Shown: piece by piece, positions 14,065-22,902 of the stretch
Numbering within the stretch: the stretch's first letter is position 1
How the letters are laid out: each line of letters opens with the position of its first letter
Source of the DNA: JAFAGO01 sp031987605
Lineage (GTDB): Bacteria; Bacteroidota; Bacteroidia; Flavobacteriales; Weeksellaceae
Length of the DNA: 64,000 bases
Reading direction: 5' to 3'
Assembly (NCBI GenBank): GCA_031987605.1
Contig: DALZZF010000007.1
Coordinates: 1 to 64,000, forward strand
Position numbers and translations under genes: made by a program
The notes under the pieces: generated by a model
The model's input: only the letters and a program-made list of their open reading frames with translations
Told to the model about the DNA's origin: nothing
The model's database searches: none

Positions 14065-14586
14065 ATGATGATTTCACTGAAAAAACTAAAAGACCGGGAA
14101 GAAACTTCACCGCTTCTTCCTCATTATGAAAAAACATTTCCTGCCGATGAACGCAGGGAAAATGAACAATTCCTGGCGTTAACGGAAAATCCTGATGTTG
14201 AAATTTTCTCTCTTCAGGAAGGCGAAACCACAATTGGTTATGCGGTAATATGGAATTTGGGGACATTCTTTTATCTGGAGCATTTTGAAGTTTTTGAAGA
14301 ATTTCGCAACCGTAAATTTGGAGCTGCTATTCTGAATCTTCTTACGCATGAATTTTCAAAAATGGTTTTAGAATCTGAACCTTCAGATCTGGACGAAATT
14401 GCCGCAAGACGAATTGGTTTTTATGAGAGAAATGGTTTTCAGGTGATTGATAAAAATTATATTCAACCGAGTTATGGTGATGGGAAAAGCAGTATGGAAC
14501 TGTATTTGCTTGCTAACTTTCCAATTATTAATCTGCCCGAAATCACCGATAAAATTCATCAAACAGTATATCATTTTTGGAAGTGA
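14065..14586 (+). CDS. GNAT family N-acetyltransferase
   Basis: A 173-residue acetyltransferase-fold protein. A beta4 strand (YLEHFEVFEEFR) is followed by the acetyl-CoA loop region RNRKFGAAILN (about 85-95) and a C-terminal RRIGFYERNGFQV (about 115-127), which fit GNAT enzymes. The substrate is unknown. Two ATGs are adjacent at 14065 and 14068; either could start. It is the last gene of the bshA-linked group. Confidence 0.8.
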   Translation: MMISLKKLKDREETSPLLPHYEKTFPADERRENEQFLALTENPDVEIFSLQEGETTIGYAVIWNLGTFFYLEHFEVFEEFRNRKFGAAILNLLTHEFSKMVLESEPSDLDEIAARRIGFYERNGFQVIDKNYIQPSYGDGKSSMELYLLANFPIINLPEITDKIHQTVYHFWK

Positions 14587-14629
14587 TTTTGTAAAGAAAA
14601 TCTTATCTTTATCCTTAACTTAATACATT

Positions 14630-15400
14630 ATGAAAACGAAATTAACTGCTCTGGCATTTGTTGCTTTGTGCACATTTTCCACAATTACTTCATGCCAAAA
14701 TCAAAAAGCCGTGACCGAAACCACAACTCCAAAATTTGCCAACAATGTGTATGGAATTTACAGAGGAACCATTCCCTGCGCTGATTGCCCGGGAATTAAA
14801 ACAACCGTTTCTTTAGAAACCGACAATACTTTCAAAATTGCTTCCGAATATCTGGGAGATGAAGGCGGAAAAAGCGAAACCACCGGAAATTTTAGCTGGG
14901 ACAAATCCGGAACCAAAATTATTCTGAAATCCGCAAAAGAGGAAACCCAATTTTTGGTAGGTGACGGAACGCTGACCCAACTTGACAAATCCGGCAACAA
15001 AATCGAAGGTGCCAATGCGCAGTTTTACTTGTTTACACGAGGCAATTACGAAATTGTAAACAAACAATGGACATTGGTAGAATTAATGGGCAAACCTGTA
15101 GATGCTTCCAAAACCATGAAAAAAGAAGCCTTTATAATTTTTAATGATGACAATAACCGCTATAATGCATCCGCAGGATGTAACGGAATTTCGGGAACTT
15201 TTGCCACCGAATCTTTTAACAAATTAAGACTGGGAGCAGGAATGAGCACCATGATGGCATGTCCGGATATGACTTTGGAAGACGAATTCAGTAAAGTACT
15301 GAATCAGGCAGATTCCTTTATCATTAAAGGAGACGAGTTAATGCTGGTAAAAGGAAGAATGGCACCGCTGGCAAAATTTAAAAGAGCTTTGCAGAAGTAA
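14630..15400 (+). CDS. Lipoprotein with NlpE and META domains
   Basis: A 256-residue lipoprotein (lipobox near TITSC, Cys about 22). The first domain (about 38-140) is NlpE N-terminal-like, with YRGTIPCADCPGIKTTVSLE containing the CxxC pair seen in copper-response NlpE. The second (about 145-255) is a META/HslJ domain with ASAGCNGISGTF. Both are associated with envelope stress and heat or antibiotic tolerance in other bacteria. Outer-membrane location is likely. It is followed by a strong terminator. Confidence 0.85.
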   Translation: MKTKLTALAFVALCTFSTITSCQNQKAVTETTTPKFANNVYGIYRGTIPCADCPGIKTTVSLETDNTFKIASEYLGDEGGKSETTGNFSWDKSGTKIILKSAKEETQFLVGDGTLTQLDKSGNKIEGANAQFYLFTRGNYEIVNKQWTLVELMGKPVDASKTMKKEAFIIFNDDNNRYNASAGCNGISGTFATESFNKLRLGAGMSTMMACPDMTLEDEFSKVLNQADSFIIKGDELMLVKGRMAPLAKFKRALQK

Positions 15401-15420
15401 TATTTTCCGTATAAATTAAG

Positions 15421-15450
15421 AAGCCGGTGGAAATTTCCGCCGGCTTTGTT
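15421..15450. terminator. Terminator after NlpE/META gene
   Basis: A twelve-base stem (15421-15432 with 15435-15446, one G-U) is followed by TTGTTGTTT. It lies between convergent genes. Confidence 0.75.
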
Positions 15451-15490
15451 GTTTGAATTTTTAAATTCCAATATACTTTTCTCATTATCA

Positions 15491-16222
15491 TCAATCCACT
15501 TCGTATTCCAGTTTTATGGTAATGCTGGCTTCCTTATCTTTCGATGAAGTATTGAATGTTCCGCCATAGGAATAATCTTCGTTGGAATTGGGCGCTGTAA
15601 TCTGGATAACGCCCATGCTTGCTTTTTTCAGGTTTCCTAAGTTACTACCTGCATTTTCGGCGATCTTTTCGGCGCGCTGTTTGGCATCTTTTGTAGCATC
15701 TGCAATCATCTGCTGTTTCACATCCGCCAGTTTGGTGTAAAAATAACTCGGCGGTGAAGAAGTGAATTCAATTCCGAGGTTGATGATTTCGGTAATATTT
15801 CGGGAAAGATTTTCGATTTTTGCCACATCTTTACTGTCGATAGAAACCGACTGCGAAAGCTGATAACCTGCAAAAGTCTGTGTGCTTCTTCCATTTGCAT
15901 CACTGCCGTAGTTGTATAGTTTCTGAATATCTACGGACGAAAATACAATTTCATTTTTCGGAATTCCTTTGGAAACCAGATAATTTTCAATTACTTTTTT
16001 GTCGTTGGCAAGAGCGTCATAGGCTTCTTTCAACTCAAAACTGTTACGGGAAAAATTCCCAGACCAGGCAATAAGGTCGGAGGTGAACTGCTTTGTTCCA
16101 AGTCCTGTAACGGAAATGGTGTTTTCGGATTTGTTTCGGTTTTTGATGGCGCTTCCCAAAAGAGCGATACCAATAATAAAACCAAGTGCCGCAATGGAAA
16201 CGGCCATGATGTTTTTGTTCAT
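15491..16222 (-). CDS. SIMPL domain protein
   Basis: A 243-residue protein with an N-terminal membrane anchor (about 5-27) and a SIMPL/DUF541 domain covering the rest (SVTGLGTKQFTSD, IEFTSSPPSY, AKQRAEKIAENAG). Such proteins lie in the periplasm or bound to the inner membrane and are implicated in oxidative stress or signalling in a few bacteria, without a clear enzymatic role. It is convergent with the NlpE/META gene and separated from upstream genes by about 430 bases of non-coding sequence. Confidence 0.82.
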   Translation of the reverse strand: MNKNIMAVSIAALGFIIGIALLGSAIKNRNKSENTISVTGLGTKQFTSDLIAWSGNFSRNSFELKEAYDALANDKKVIENYLVSKGIPKNEIVFSSVDIQKLYNYGSDANGRSTQTFAGYQLSQSVSIDSKDVAKIENLSRNITEIINLGIEFTSSPPSYFYTKLADVKQQMIADATKDAKQRAEKIAENAGSNLGNLKKASMGVIQITAPNSNEDYSYGGTFNTSSKDKEASITIKLEYEVD

Positions 16223-16373
16223 AAAAATAGAGATTTGGTGTTTTTAAAATTATCAAAAAAATAATACTCACATAAAATCATTATCAAAACGCATTCCAAA
16301 TTTTAACATTTTTTTAACAATTGTGTAATTATTCTATTTCTTCGCCAAAAACTATGGACTTAAAGATTTTAAG

Positions 16374-16605
16374 CGTATCGTTTTATTTTGATTTTATATT
16401 CTTTTGTCTTGAAACAAAAGAACCAAAAATTCAAGACTTGGAAACTCCGGCTAAAATTTTGAAGAATTTCCTAAAATCTCCAAACTCGGGCGGGAACAAA
16501 GATTTATCACATAAGAAAGATTTTTGCCGCCACTCGAACAGTGGATATTTTTTTACGGAAATTTTTCAAAATTTATTAACGCCTCCGTTTCCTAGGTCGA
16601 TTTAA
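16374..16605. repeat. Intergenic repeat-like sequence
   Basis: This stretch contains a nine-base inverted repeat around CTTGAA (TTCTTTTGT ... ACAAAAGAA, about 16399-16422) and T-rich, proline-codon-rich text typical of dispersed Flavobacterial intergenic repeats. A 94-codon ORF runs through it but looks non-coding (low complexity, no domain). Together with flanking AT-rich sequence it explains the gap 16223-16651; I see no gene there. Confidence 0.35.
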
Positions 16606-16651
16606 AATGATAATAGAAAATTTAATTTCCACACAAAATGTCGAAGAGACA

Positions 16652-17431
16652 TTATTCTTCATTCATTCTTTTAAGATATTCCTGAACATTCTCTTCCAGA
16701 GCGAACAATACCACCGAAAGATTTCCGGCTTTTACATATTTTGAAATATCCTGATTTTTGCCCATCGCAAATTGAATAAATTCTGAAATTTTTTCCTGTG
16801 GAATTCCGGTTTTGGTAAAATAATCATCTTCCACTCTGTTTCTGATCCACCGGATATTATCCTGCAGATCTTCATAACGGTACAAATTTTTCTGCCGACG
16901 TGCTTTACCACTTACCACATTATAAATTCCCTGAATATTTAATGCCGGAGCAAGACTGAGCAAAGGAAGTAAAACATCTTTTTTAAGTTCAGTTGGTGTT
17001 TCCCTTGGTTTTTCCGGCGGTTTGGGAACACCGAGATCTTTTCTTAATTCTTCCGCTTTGTCTGCTTTTGTAAGCATTTTTGAATCTTTATTGATTTCTC
17101 CCGAAAGTTTTATTTTCTGTACCTGAACTTCTTCAATTTCTTCCGCTGAACGGATGAGTATAAGCCTGATGGAATGGTGAAAATCATCCTCCGAAATTGT
17201 TTTTGAATTTCTTTCGAAACCTTTTTTCGCCATTCGAAGTTCATCTCCTGTGGAAGCCTCCACCCGAAAATTTCCGTTGATATCGGTATGTACATATTTC
17301 ATGGTTTTCAGATTGTAGACCAAAACCTGAGCAAGCGAATTTCCTTCCTCATCGGTTACTGTTCCTTCCACATTTTGGGAATATAAAAACGAAGCAAAAG
17401 AAAGAAACAGGAAATACAAGAATGTTTTCAT
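16652..17431 (-). CDS. CarboxypepD_reg-like exported protein
   Basis: A 259-residue exported protein (signal peptide about 1-18) with a carboxypeptidase-regulatory-like beta-sandwich domain directly after it (GTVTDEEGNSLAQVLVYN, then TDINGNFRVEA). The remaining 150 residues are helical and charged with no recognised domain. The start overlaps the stop of the upstream paralogue by four bases (ATGA), so the pair is translationally coupled. A periplasmic or outer-membrane role is likely; function unknown. Confidence 0.7.
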   Translation of the reverse strand: MKTFLYFLFLSFASFLYSQNVEGTVTDEEGNSLAQVLVYNLKTMKYVHTDINGNFRVEASTGDELRMAKKGFERNSKTISEDDFHHSIRLILIRSAEEIEEVQVQKIKLSGEINKDSKMLTKADKAEELRKDLGVPKPPEKPRETPTELKKDVLLPLLSLAPALNIQGIYNVVSGKARRQKNLYRYEDLQDNIRWIRNRVEDDYFTKTGIPQEKISEFIQFAMGKNQDISKYVKAGNLSVVLFALEENVQEYLKRMNEE

Positions 17432-18213
17432 CGTTTTTTCTTTTTAATTAATGGAGGATTATTGGGTAATTTTTTACGGTAAGCATCAACTTTATTCGTT
17501 GAAATCAGAATAAAACGTGATAAATCTGAGGGCAGACAATAGCCATAAAAGAGAATCTTTTGCCGTTCAAAATTCCGGAACACATAGTAAATAAACGACT
17601 GAACTTCCGATTTTTTCAAACCGAGTTCATCCACAAAGAAATCATCCCCGAGATTTTCAGTCAGAAAGTTCATAAAATCAACATCATCCCATTTCGAATT
17701 AATTTTTCCTATGGAAAATCCCGGACCAACGGGCTGCACAAATTCTCCGGGTTTGGGCGCAAGAACTTCCGGAGTTGAAGGTGCTGCGATATAATCTGCC
17801 ATATCCGACTTCAATTCCTGTACTGGTTTAGAATCGCCAACATGCTGAATGTCTTTTTCGAGTTTTCCGGTGGGAAGGAAAGTGATTTTCACTTCTTCGA
17901 TTTCCTCCGGGAGTTTTTCGAGAATAATGTTCAACGGTGATGAAAAATTATTTCCGGAAAGTTTGTGCGTGAGTCTTTCATACCCTTTTTTTATAAAGCG
18001 TAACTGATCGAATTCCTTTGCCGTAATCAGATAATTTCCGAGAAGGTCGGTTTGTGTTTTTTCGTCTGTACGAACATTATATACGATGACCTGACTGAGT
18101 TTGGTTCCGTCTTCGTTGGTTACAGTTCCCATAACATATTGTGATTGTGCACAAATTTGTAAAAAGGTAAACAAGAAAAAATAAGTAAAGAATAAAGTTT
18201 TTCTCACTGGCAA
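17428..18213 (-). CDS. CarboxypepD_reg-like exported protein, paralogue
   Basis: A 261-residue paralogue of the following gene with the same plan: signal peptide (about 1-22), CarboxypepD_reg-like domain (GTVTNEDGTKLSQVIVYN) and an unassigned C-terminal part with WDDVDFMNFL. It is the first gene of the two-gene operon. The pair probably arose by tandem duplication and then diverged strongly in the C-terminal half. Function unknown. Confidence 0.7.
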   Translation of the reverse strand: MPVRKTLFFTYFFLFTFLQICAQSQYVMGTVTNEDGTKLSQVIVYNVRTDEKTQTDLLGNYLITAKEFDQLRFIKKGYERLTHKLSGNNFSSPLNIILEKLPEEIEEVKITFLPTGKLEKDIQHVGDSKPVQELKSDMADYIAAPSTPEVLAPKPGEFVQPVGPGFSIGKINSKWDDVDFMNFLTENLGDDFFVDELGLKKSEVQSFIYYVFRNFERQKILFYGYCLPSDLSRFILISTNKVDAYRKKLPNNPPLIKKKKR

Positions 18214-18409
18214 AATTTTCAGTAAATGTAATGGTATAAGTGCTTTCTTAATGATGCTTTCAGTTGAAATGAAAGAAAGTTTAACCTGCTTTAACCGCTT
18301 TTAAGATTATTTTAGGAAAACGGGATTTTTAAATTGTTAAAATTATTTAGAGCTTGTGAGAAGTGCATGAGAGATATAATGTAAACCTTCTAAGAAGTAC
18401 GGGTTTTTC

Positions 18410-18515
18410 GCGTGAGGGATGGCAGCGGAAATCCTTTATTTATTTGGTGGCGTACAGCCCGACCCGAGCTGCCGGAAATTTTGCGCTGGCGAGGGGCACG
18501 CCATAATTATTTTGG
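18410..18515. repeat. Dispersed intergenic repeat
   Basis: A GC-richer block (GGTGGCGTACAGCCCGACC ... GCGAGGGGCACGCC) resembles blocks at about 22700-22830 and 27825-27904 that share CAGCCCGACC/GGGTCG and GTGCCCC/GGGGCAC pieces. Such blocks are common between genes in Flavobacteria. Apart from this and the tmRNA promoter, 18214-18595 holds nothing I recognise. Confidence 0.4.
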
Positions 18516-18569
18516 ATTTTAGATTTGCGATTTACGATTTGGGATTTTAGAGATTGAAAGATATTTTAC

Positions 18570-18577
18570 TATCTTTG
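18570..18577 (+). promoter_or_regulatory. -7 box of ssrA
   Basis: TATCTTTG matches TAnnTTTG 18 bases upstream of the mature tmRNA 5' end, slightly far but the only candidate. Confidence 0.5.
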
Positions 18578-18595
18578 TAGCCTTACTTAAAATCT

Positions 18596-18994
18596 GGGGC
18601 TGACCGGTTTCGACAGCAAGATCAATGGGTAAGTAAGCATGCAGAGAACCGCAGCGCGATCTCTTAAATCCCTTGCTGCAAATTTTAACTGGCAACGAAG
18701 AGTATGCTCTTGCTGCTTAATCTGAAGTTTAGTAGGATTAACATTTTTCCCGAAGTATAGTAAGGAAACAAGATGTCTCACCAAAGTTCTGTTCTGCGAC
18801 GTTGGATCTTGAGGCATAGGAAATGCGGAAATAAGCTCCGAAAAACTTCGGTTCGGGGACGAAAATTTTAGAAGTTAAGCCTAATGTTGGGTGTTTGCTC
18901 TCTGCTTTAGGTCGAAAATCAATAGCAAAATAAGCATGTAGAAGGCTTGCGTATTGCTTGTTTGGACGAGAGTTCGAATCTCTCCAGCTCCACA
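18596..18994 (+). ncRNA. ssrA: Transfer-messenger RNA (tmRNA)
   Basis: One-piece tmRNA that rescues stalled ribosomes with SmpB (gene at 54304). The 5' end GGGGCTGACCGGTTTCGAC and the 3' end AGAGTTCGAATCTCTCCAGC are diagnostic; the acceptor GGGGCTG/CAGCTCC pairs with one wobble. The tag frame begins with GGC at 18691 and reads GNEEYALAA, stop at 18718-18720, similar to other Bacteroidota tags ending YALAA. A full CCA is not clearly encoded. A terminator follows. Confidence 0.96.
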
Positions 18995-19006
18995 ATTTTA
19001 AATTTA

Positions 19007-19034
19007 AACCTCTGATTATCAGAGGTTTTTTTGT
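19007..19034 (+). terminator. Terminator of ssrA
   Basis: AACCTCTGA (19007-19015) pairs perfectly with TCAGAGGTT (19019-19027) around TTA, followed by a T-run. Confidence 0.85.
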
Positions 19035-19146
19035 TGTAAAAACAATTTTTCTCATCATTGAAAAAAAAATTAACTTTGGGAAAGCAAACAAAAAAGACCG
19101 TTGGCAACGTTTTTGAATTCCCATTCACTTAATTTAAAAAATCCTT

Positions 19147-19632
19147 ATGAAATACGTATTCCTTGCCTGTATATTTGGCATCGCGCTGGTTTCCTGTAAA
19201 AAAGATGCAAAAATTGCGGAAAATGAACTTTCAGGAATTGAGGATTCCATTATAATGGCTCCGGATTCCGCCAATGTATTGTCCGGTGATGCTGCAAATC
19301 CCTTTCAACTGGAAGTTTTAAATGAACAACCTGATCTTGGCAAAGCTATTTTTAGTTCGGCCGGGAAAAACATCATCAGTTTTGATACTCAGGCAAATTC
19401 CGGAAAAATAAAAATCGATGGAACGGAATATCAACTTAATCATTTAGATTTCACAGAAAATAAGTATGAAATTGCCGGAAAAGGAATTCTTATTACCGCC
19501 GAAAACGGCAATTTTCAGGATATGACTTCCGACTGCAACTACGGAACTTTCCCACAAATTAGTGTAAAATTCAATGGTAAAACTTCGGTTTTCAGAAATA
19601 TTAAAGTGCAGGATTGCCCCAATTACAACTAA
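19147..19632 (+). CDS. Lipoprotein of unknown function
   Basis: A 161-residue lipoprotein with lipobox LVSC (Cys about 17) followed by KKDAK. The mature part is beta-rich with two later cysteines (SDCNYG and VQDCPN) that may form a disulphide. No domain recognised. A GNAT-like gene follows about 70 bases downstream on the same strand. Confidence 0.7.
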   Translation: MKYVFLACIFGIALVSCKKDAKIAENELSGIEDSIIMAPDSANVLSGDAANPFQLEVLNEQPDLGKAIFSSAGKNIISFDTQANSGKIKIDGTEYQLNHLDFTENKYEIAGKGILITAENGNFQDMTSDCNYGTFPQISVKFNGKTSVFRNIKVQDCPNYN

Positions 19633-19701
19633 ATTTATTATAAAAAAAGGTTCTGTTCACTGATTTTTATCTTGACAAAAGTTTCCGAAAAAAGTTGGCA
19701 A

Positions 19702-20859
19702 ATGCTGAAGATTATCCCCGTAAAACAAACTCAACACAAAAAAGAATTTCTGGAATTTCCTGTGAGGCTTTTCAAAAAAGAGCCATTTTATATCCGTCCG
19801 CTCGATAAAGATATTGAGGAAGTTTTCGATGCCGAAAAAAACAAATTTTTCCAGAACGGGCAGTGCAAACGCTTTATTTTTCAGGATCAGAAAAACGAAA
19901 CGGTTGGCAAAGTCGCCGTTTTCATCCATACAAAATACGAGCAGGAACAGCCCACAGGCGGAATTGGTTTTTTCGATTGCATCAACGATCAACAAACCGC
20001 AAACTTTATTTTTGATTTCTGCAAAAACTGGCTTCAGGAAAGAGGAATGGAAGCGATGGACGGACCGATTAATTTCGGAGAACGCGACAAATTCTGGGGA
20101 CTTTTAATTGATGGTTTTCATGAACCTTTATACGGAATGAATTACCATCCGCCCTATTATAAAGATCTTTTTGAAAACTATGGTTTTAAAATTTACTTCA
20201 ACCAACTTTGCTTCGGGAGGAAAGTTCATGATCCGGTTTCAAGGGTATTTACCGTGATGCATAAAAAGTATGCATCAAATCCGGCGATTTCTGCAAAACG
20301 CCTAACGAAAAATAAACTGAAAAAATTCGCAAAAGATTTTACTGAAATTTATAATAAAGCATGGGCGGAACACGGCGAAGGAAAGCAAATGGATGAAGCG
20401 AAAACCTATAAAATGTTCAAGGAAATGAAGCCCATTATCAATGAGCATATTTCCTGGTTTGTATACGAAAATGAAAAACCTATTGCCATGTGGATCAATA
20501 TTCCGGATGTCAATCAATGGTTTAAATATTTGAACGGAGAATTGGGCTGGCTTGAAAAATTAAAATTTATGTTTTTGAAAATTTTCAAGAAAAACAGCAA
20601 AATGGTCGGATTGGTTTTCGGTGTGGTTCCGGAATGGCAGAAAAAAGGAATTGAGGGCTATATGATTTGGGAAGGCACCCAACATTTGCGCAAACATACC
20701 GATTTCATTGAAACGGAATTGCAATGGATCGGCGATTTTAACCCGAAAATGATGAAGATCGCACAGCATTTGGAAACAGAAATAACAAGGACTCTTGCAA
20801 CATACCGTTTTCTTTTTAATCGTGAAAAAAAATTTAAAAGGCATTCTGTACTCATGTAA
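19702..20859 (+). CDS. GNAT-like protein of Bacteroidota
   Basis: A 385-residue cytoplasmic protein of a widespread Bacteroidota family, usually described as a hypothetical or GNAT-like protein. A region near YGMNYHPPYYKDLFENYGF and a C-terminal stretch (VPEWQKKGIEGYMIW) resemble the acyl-CoA-binding part of the GNAT fold, perhaps duplicated. The frame is open from a TTG at 19672; the ATG at 19702 is the better start. Substrate and role unknown. Confidence 0.65.
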   Translation: MLKIIPVKQTQHKKEFLEFPVRLFKKEPFYIRPLDKDIEEVFDAEKNKFFQNGQCKRFIFQDQKNETVGKVAVFIHTKYEQEQPTGGIGFFDCINDQQTANFIFDFCKNWLQERGMEAMDGPINFGERDKFWGLLIDGFHEPLYGMNYHPPYYKDLFENYGFKIYFNQLCFGRKVHDPVSRVFTVMHKKYASNPAISAKRLTKNKLKKFAKDFTEIYNKAWAEHGEGKQMDEAKTYKMFKEMKPIINEHISWFVYENEKPIAMWINIPDVNQWFKYLNGELGWLEKLKFMFLKIFKKNSKMVGLVFGVVPEWQKKGIEGYMIWEGTQHLRKHTDFIETELQWIGDFNPKMMKIAQHLETEITRTLATYRFLFNREKKFKRHSVLM

Positions 20860-20870
20860 CATTTATTTTC

Positions 20871-20878
20871 TACATTTG
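20871..20878 (+). promoter_or_regulatory. -7 box of downstream secreted protein gene
   Basis: TACATTTG fits TAnnTTTG 26 bases before the ATG at 20905. Confidence 0.5.
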
Positions 20879-20904
20879 ACTATCTTTAAATTAAAAAAAA
20901 TTCT

Positions 20905-21570
20905 ATGAATACCCTCCTTACATTGAAGCGTTCTTTATTTTTTGCATCCATAGTTTCTGTAAGCTTTATGCAAGCTCAGCAAACCTATAAAATGTACACA
21001 GGTCCTTTACTTTCTGTAAACACCGATTTTGAAAAAACGAAACCAAACGTAGTTGGTACACCATATTATAATGTTAACTTTCTTTCTGCCGATGTGGGAG
21101 ATTCAAAGGAAAGAGCTTCCATCCGTTATGATGCCTATCTAGACAAAGTAGAGGTTTTGGTAAATGAAAAAGTATATGAAATTCCTAAAAACGACGAAAC
21201 TCCAACTTTTAAATTCAATAATTCAGCAATAACGCTTGTATATCTTAAGGAAGAAAATGGCTTTTTCTTCAGATTGGTTAACGGCCAAAACCAATTGTTG
21301 AGAAAAGAAAAGATAAAACTTCATGAAGTAAAAACTTCTGTTGAACCCAATTCATTAATCAAAGAAGGATATATCAAATACGAAAAAACAAAACCTACGT
21401 ATTACATCAAAAAAGGAGAAGAATTGTTTTTGGTTCCCAAAAATACCAAAGAACTGATTAATCATTTTCCAGAACGCAAAGCAGATTTGGAAAGTTTTAT
21501 TAAATCGAATGATATAAAAATAAAACAGGAAGAATCACTCATCAAACTTGTTCAGTATTTAAATAAGTAG
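20905..21570 (+). CDS. Secreted protein of unknown function
   Basis: A 221-residue protein with a signal peptide (about 1-25, cleavage near MQAQQ) and no domain I recognise. It is lysine-rich and beta-strand-like in the first two thirds, with a short helical C-terminus. Own promoter (20871-20878); convergent with metF. Probably periplasmic. Confidence 0.6.
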   Translation: MNTLLTLKRSLFFASIVSVSFMQAQQTYKMYTGPLLSVNTDFEKTKPNVVGTPYYNVNFLSADVGDSKERASIRYDAYLDKVEVLVNEKVYEIPKNDETPTFKFNNSAITLVYLKEENGFFFRLVNGQNQLLRKEKIKLHEVKTSVEPNSLIKEGYIKYEKTKPTYYIKKGEELFLVPKNTKELINHFPERKADLESFIKSNDIKIKQEESLIKLVQYLNK

Positions 21571-21613
21571 GAAAAAAACAGGTTAATTGCGCAATACAGG
21601 AATTGGTGGGGTT

Positions 21614-22570
21614 CTAAAAAACCTCTCTTCCGATCTGCAAAATATTATCGCTTTTTCCCATGGAATAAAAGTGCAACACCGGAACTCCAAAATCCAAAAG
21701 TTCTTTGCATTGCTGGATTGCCCACTCTACTCCAACTTCGCGAACCTGCTTATTGTCTTTGCATTTCAATACTTCGGAGATTAAGGTTTCCGGAATATCA
21801 ATTTTAAAAACCTGCGGCAAAAGTTGCAGGTGTTTTTTTGTTGCGATCGGTTTAATTCCCGGAATTATCGGCACCTCAATTCCAATCGCTCTTGCCTCTT
21901 TCACAAAATCGAAATATTTTTGATTGTCGAAAAACATCTGGGTAACGATATAATCAGCACCGGCATCCACTTTTTTCTTCAGCATTTGTAGGTCATAATT
22001 CATGGAAGGTGCTTCAATATGTTTCTCGGGATAACCGGCAACCCCGATGCAGAACGAATTGTGCTGATCGCTGGTAATTTCACCACTCAAATATTTCCCG
22101 GTGCCCAAATCCTGCGCCTGTTTTACCAGATCAGAGGCAAATGCATTCCCCCCTTTTGTCGGTTCAAAATATTTTTCGCCTTTCATTGCATCTCCACGAA
22201 GAACCATTATATTATTGATTCCCAAATACATACAATCCACTAACAAATATTCCGTTTCTTCTTTTGTAAAACCTCCGCACAATACATGCGGAACCGTATC
22301 CACATTGTATTTATGCTGAATTGCGGCACAAATTCCCAAAGTTCCGGGGCGCATTCTGGTAATTTTCCGTTCAAGAAGTCCATTTCCCTTTTCTATAAAA
22401 ATATATTCTTCCCGGGAAGTTGTCACGTCGATAAACGGCGGTTTAAACTCCATTAAAGGATCAATATTTTCGTACAAATCGGCGATTCCCACTCCTTTTT
22501 GAGGCGGCACAATCTCGAAAGAAAAAAGCGTTTTGCCGTTGGCATTTTTTATGTGGTCTGTTATTTTCAT
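21614..22570 (-). CDS. metF: 5,10-methylenetetrahydrofolate reductase
   Basis: A 318-residue FAD-dependent cytoplasmic enzyme that reduces methylene-THF to methyl-THF, the methyl donor for MetH. It has the family TIM-barrel features: FSFEIVPPQKG near the N-terminus, CAAIQHKYNVDTVPHVLCGG (about 80-99), LRGDAM and the C-terminal LHFYSMGKSD (about 297-306). It is the last gene of the methionine gene group on this strand, downstream of metH. Confidence 0.95.
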   Translation of the reverse strand: MKITDHIKNANGKTLFSFEIVPPQKGVGIADLYENIDPLMEFKPPFIDVTTSREEYIFIEKGNGLLERKITRMRPGTLGICAAIQHKYNVDTVPHVLCGGFTKEETEYLLVDCMYLGINNIMVLRGDAMKGEKYFEPTKGGNAFASDLVKQAQDLGTGKYLSGEITSDQHNSFCIGVAGYPEKHIEAPSMNYDLQMLKKKVDAGADYIVTQMFFDNQKYFDFVKEARAIGIEVPIIPGIKPIATKKHLQLLPQVFKIDIPETLISEVLKCKDNKQVREVGVEWAIQQCKELLDFGVPVLHFYSMGKSDNILQIGREVF

Positions 22571-22720
22571 TTTTTCTGTTCAAAGTTTAAGATTTAAAAT
22601 TCAAGGTTTATTAATCTACAAATTTAAACCTGAATGTTCACTCAATTACCAATATATCGGTGCTTCGCACCTTTTTATGTTTGTTTTTTATCTTTTTTGG
22701 CGTGCCCCTCTCCTTTCCTA

Positions 22721-22749
22721 CTTTTCCAAAGTTTTGAACTTTGGAAAAG
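22721..22749. repeat. Perfect 13-bp inverted repeat
   Basis: CTTTTCCAAAGTT (22721-22733) and AACTTTGGAAAAG (22737-22749) form a perfect stem with a three-base loop. It lies inside the intergenic repeat block 22681-22860 between metF and metH. Confidence 0.6.
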
Positions 22750-22864
22750 TTCCTTCCGCATCGGGTCGCTACGTCCGCTCATACTCCTCGATCCGGCAGC
22801 ATTTCCTTTCGCTTTCTGCGGGGTAACCACTTCCATCGCTCACGCAAAGTGGTTTCCATTGAAA

Positions 22865-22895
22865 GCGTTGTTAGGGCTTAAAGCCCTAACAACGC
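22865..22895. terminator. 13-bp stem near metH 3' end
   Basis: GCGTTGTTAGGGC (22865-22877) pairs perfectly with 22883-22895 around TTAAA. It lies just after the metH stop and could terminate or stabilise the transcript. It lacks a long T-run, so it may be a repeat palindrome. Confidence 0.5.
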
Positions 22896-22902
22896 TCCTA
22901 TC

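Noticed and set aside
16321..16605. 94-codon plus-strand ORF in the SIMPL upstream gap
   Set aside because: Low-complexity translation of a repeat-like intergenic sequence with an inverted repeat; no domain, no ribosome or promoter signal.
18738..19124. 128- and 69-codon minus-strand ORFs over ssrA
   Set aside because: They overlap the tmRNA gene antisense; shadows of structured RNA.
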